Assembly (NCBI GenBank): GCA_002774465.1
Contig: PEYH01000042.1
Span: 1 to 7,438 of the forward strand
DNA: 7,438 nt
Direction: 5' to 3'
DNA from: Parcubacteria group bacterium CG08_land_8_20_14_0_20_43_9
Lineage (GTDB): Bacteria; Patescibacteriota; Minisyncoccia; Minisyncoccales; PEYH01
The notes below the pieces were generated by a model. It searched no databases. It was not told where the DNA came from and saw only the letters and a list, made by a program, of their open reading frames with translations. The position numbers and the translations under genes were made by a program. Below, one piece after another: positions 6,698 through 7,438 of this stretch (the first letter of the stretch is position 1; the number at the start of each line of letters is the position of its first letter).

Positions 6698-6841
6698 CTA
6701 ATCTGATAATAGTTTTTCTAATTCTTTTCGTTCGCGGATAAATTTCAATGATTCTTCTGCGAAACTTTTATATTCTTCCGGACTCAAAAAATGATTGAGA
6801 ATGATCTCTTTTTCGCAAAAATCTCCTGCCTTGTAGGCGCG
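6698..6841 (-). pseudogene. In-frame C-terminal continuation of the transposase after a TAG stop
   Basis: Reading on in the same frame past the TAG at 6844-6842 gives 47 sense codons: RAYKAGDFCEKEIILNHF, then LSPEEYKSFAEESLKF, then IRERKELEKLLSD, then a TAG at 6700-6698. This is the acidic/basic helical tail expected of CPR-type Y1 transposases (a ...KEIIL..F....EY..FA.E... pattern). It carries no other stop or frameshift, which suggests a recent nonsense mutation, stop-codon readthrough or a sequence error. Without the tail the protein ends just after SSWGEYC. The HUH and tyrosine catalytic parts are unaffected. Confidence 0.7.
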
Positions 6842-7348
6842 CTAACAGTACTCTCCCCAACTGGATTTATAGAGCACATTTTCTAATCCGTGGACTTTAT
6901 TGTTTAAATTGACATAGGCGCTCGCGTGAAGCAGATAATCATCAGAATCAATGTGGGTTGCTTTATATGGACCCTGAAACAATGTCCCGCTTCTTTTATG
7001 TCTTAAATTAAAATATTTTGAATACCCAAGCGCTAACCGTTGCATAAATTTTTCTATTCCGCGACCCGTAAGTTGTCTTAAAATGAAATGATAATGATTC
7101 GGGTTTATGCAATAACAGATAAAATTCACAATCTTCGAATCCTCCTTGGAAACCAGGTTTCCAAATTTTTTATTCTTTCTGCGAATCTGAGCCTCATAAA
7201 TACTGCCAATAGGATCAAGTGTATTAAATTCTCGCATCCCCTGAAAAAATCTTGCTAAGTCTTCTTTATCAACAAAGATATCCCGCTTGTCTACTCCACG
7301 ATTTAATATATGATAATATTCTCCGTTTACGAATTTGATTTTCCTCAT
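6842..7348 (-). CDS. REP-associated tyrosine transposase (Y1/HUH family), C-terminally truncated
   Basis: The 168 residues carry the hallmarks of a Y1 HUH single-strand transposase of the RAYT type. These enzymes nick and join single-stranded DNA at hairpin sites through a covalent phosphotyrosine link. Seen: FVNGEYYHILNRGVDKRDIF (6-25), the usual start; the HUH motif NPNHYHF (82-88, His85 and His87 holding the metal); the helix LGYSKYFNLRHKRSG (107-121), which contains the candidate catalytic Tyr (109 or 112); GTLFQGPYKA (121-130); and YVNLNN (145-150). The frame stops at TAG and resumes in phase for 47 codons, giving about 216 positions in all. Residues 62-68 (FGNLVSK) are encoded by a 19-bp palindrome identical to the downstream flanking repeats. 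The gene looks AT-rich and was probably mobile in origin. The ATG lies six bases after a TAAAAT hexamer, again suggesting a leaderless transcript. Confidence 0.88.
   Translation of the reverse strand: MRKIKFVNGEYYHILNRGVDKRDIFVDKEDLARFFQGMREFNTLDPIGSIYEAQIRRKNKKFGNLVSKEDSKIVNFICYCINPNHYHFILRQLTGRGIEKFMQRLALGYSKYFNLRHKRSGTLFQGPYKATHIDSDDYLLHASAYVNLNNKVHGLENVLYKSSWGEYC
7146..7164. repeat. REP-like palindrome copy inside the transposase coding sequence
   Basis: TTGGAAACCAGGTTTCCAA is an exact third copy of the 19-bp arm found at 6677-6695; identity extends one further A on the right. It is translated on the minus strand as FGNLVSK (62-68), between the N-terminal strand and the HUH motif. The match is direct; whether it was inserted or is the source of the flanking copies is unknown. 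Confidence 0.85.
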
Positions 7349-7354
7349 CTCTCT

Positions 7355-7382
7355 ATTTTACATCTTATAAACATTTTGAAAA
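7355..7382 (-). promoter_or_regulatory. Candidate transposase promoter, leaderless geometry
   Basis: On the minus strand TAAAAT (7360-7355) is followed by six bases (AGAGAG) and the transposase ATG, the same spacing as at secD. The best -35 is a weak TTTTCA (7382-7377), with a 16-bp spacer and 4 of 6 matches. A TATAAG slightly upstream is an alternative -10. AGAGAG abuts the ATG too closely to work as a normal ribosome binding site. Confidence 0.35.
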
Positions 7383-7410
7383 TTCCCTTAAAAACCTTTT
7401 CAATCCCTCT

Positions 7411-7438
7411 CTTGGAAATCCCCTGGAATCCCTTGGAA
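7411..7438. repeat. Short tandem TGGAA...TCCC repeats upstream of the transposase
   Basis: Three degenerate units, CTTGGAAATCCC, CTGGAATCC and CTTGGAA, run into the window edge. They share the TTGGAA core with the palindromes at the other end of the gene and may be part of a second flanking REP-like element that is cut off here. Confidence 0.4.

Noticed and set aside
6698..6844. Reading the internal TAG as evidence of a recoded genetic code.
   Set aside because: The same gene frame ends at another TAG, TGA and TAA end the other genes, and no other gene holds an internal stop.

Overview
The window looks like a piece of a Patescibacteria (Candidate Phyla Radiation) chromosome, most likely a Parcubacteria-type lineage. 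This is inferred from gene content and family resemblance, because no rRNA or other phylogenetic marker is complete. The grounds are: short SecD and SecF encoded separately but adjacent; a HerA/VirD4-like membrane ATPase preceded by a separate gene for its membrane-anchored N-terminal half; a sigma-region-4/HARE-HTH hybrid regulator; a Y1 (REP-associated) transposase of the CPR style; and no Shine-Dalgarno sequence at any of the seven starts. TGA ends two genes and never occurs inside one, so the standard bacterial code fits and the UGA=Gly code of some CPR lineages does not.

Every gene is on the minus strand. In transcription order (right to left): (1) 7438-6698, a REP-associated tyrosine transposase whose frame is cut by one in-frame TAG and then continues for 47 codons. 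A 19-bp palindrome lies inside the gene, and two inverted copies of it lie just past the gene's end. (2) 6607-4307, secD and secF, 4 bp apart, behind a good sigma-70-type promoter whose predicted start point is the A of the secD ATG (leaderless). (3) 4306-4184, a short intergenic region with a second good promoter and a 15-bp direct repeat. (4) 4183-141, a three-gene operon with 13- and 19-bp gaps: the sigma4/HARE-HTH protein, a Trp-rich membrane protein, and the membrane-associated DNA-translocase-type ATPase. (5) 83-1, the first 27 codons of phosphoglycerate kinase, cut by the window edge.

SecD and SecF should form the proton-driven accessory complex that assists SecYEG export. The membrane protein and the ATPase together resemble one longer coupling-protein-like translocase split into two adjacent genes, so they probably form one inner-membrane DNA- or protein-pumping machine. 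The regulator at the head of that operon has DNA-binding modules but no core-RNA-polymerase-binding sigma region 2. It may control the operon through the direct repeats that overlap the predicted start point.

The most unusual items are the palindrome shared between the transposase coding sequence and its flank, the leaderless promoter geometry at two genes, and the regulator-plus-split-translocase operon. No CRISPR array, tRNA, rRNA or classical insertion-sequence end was seen.
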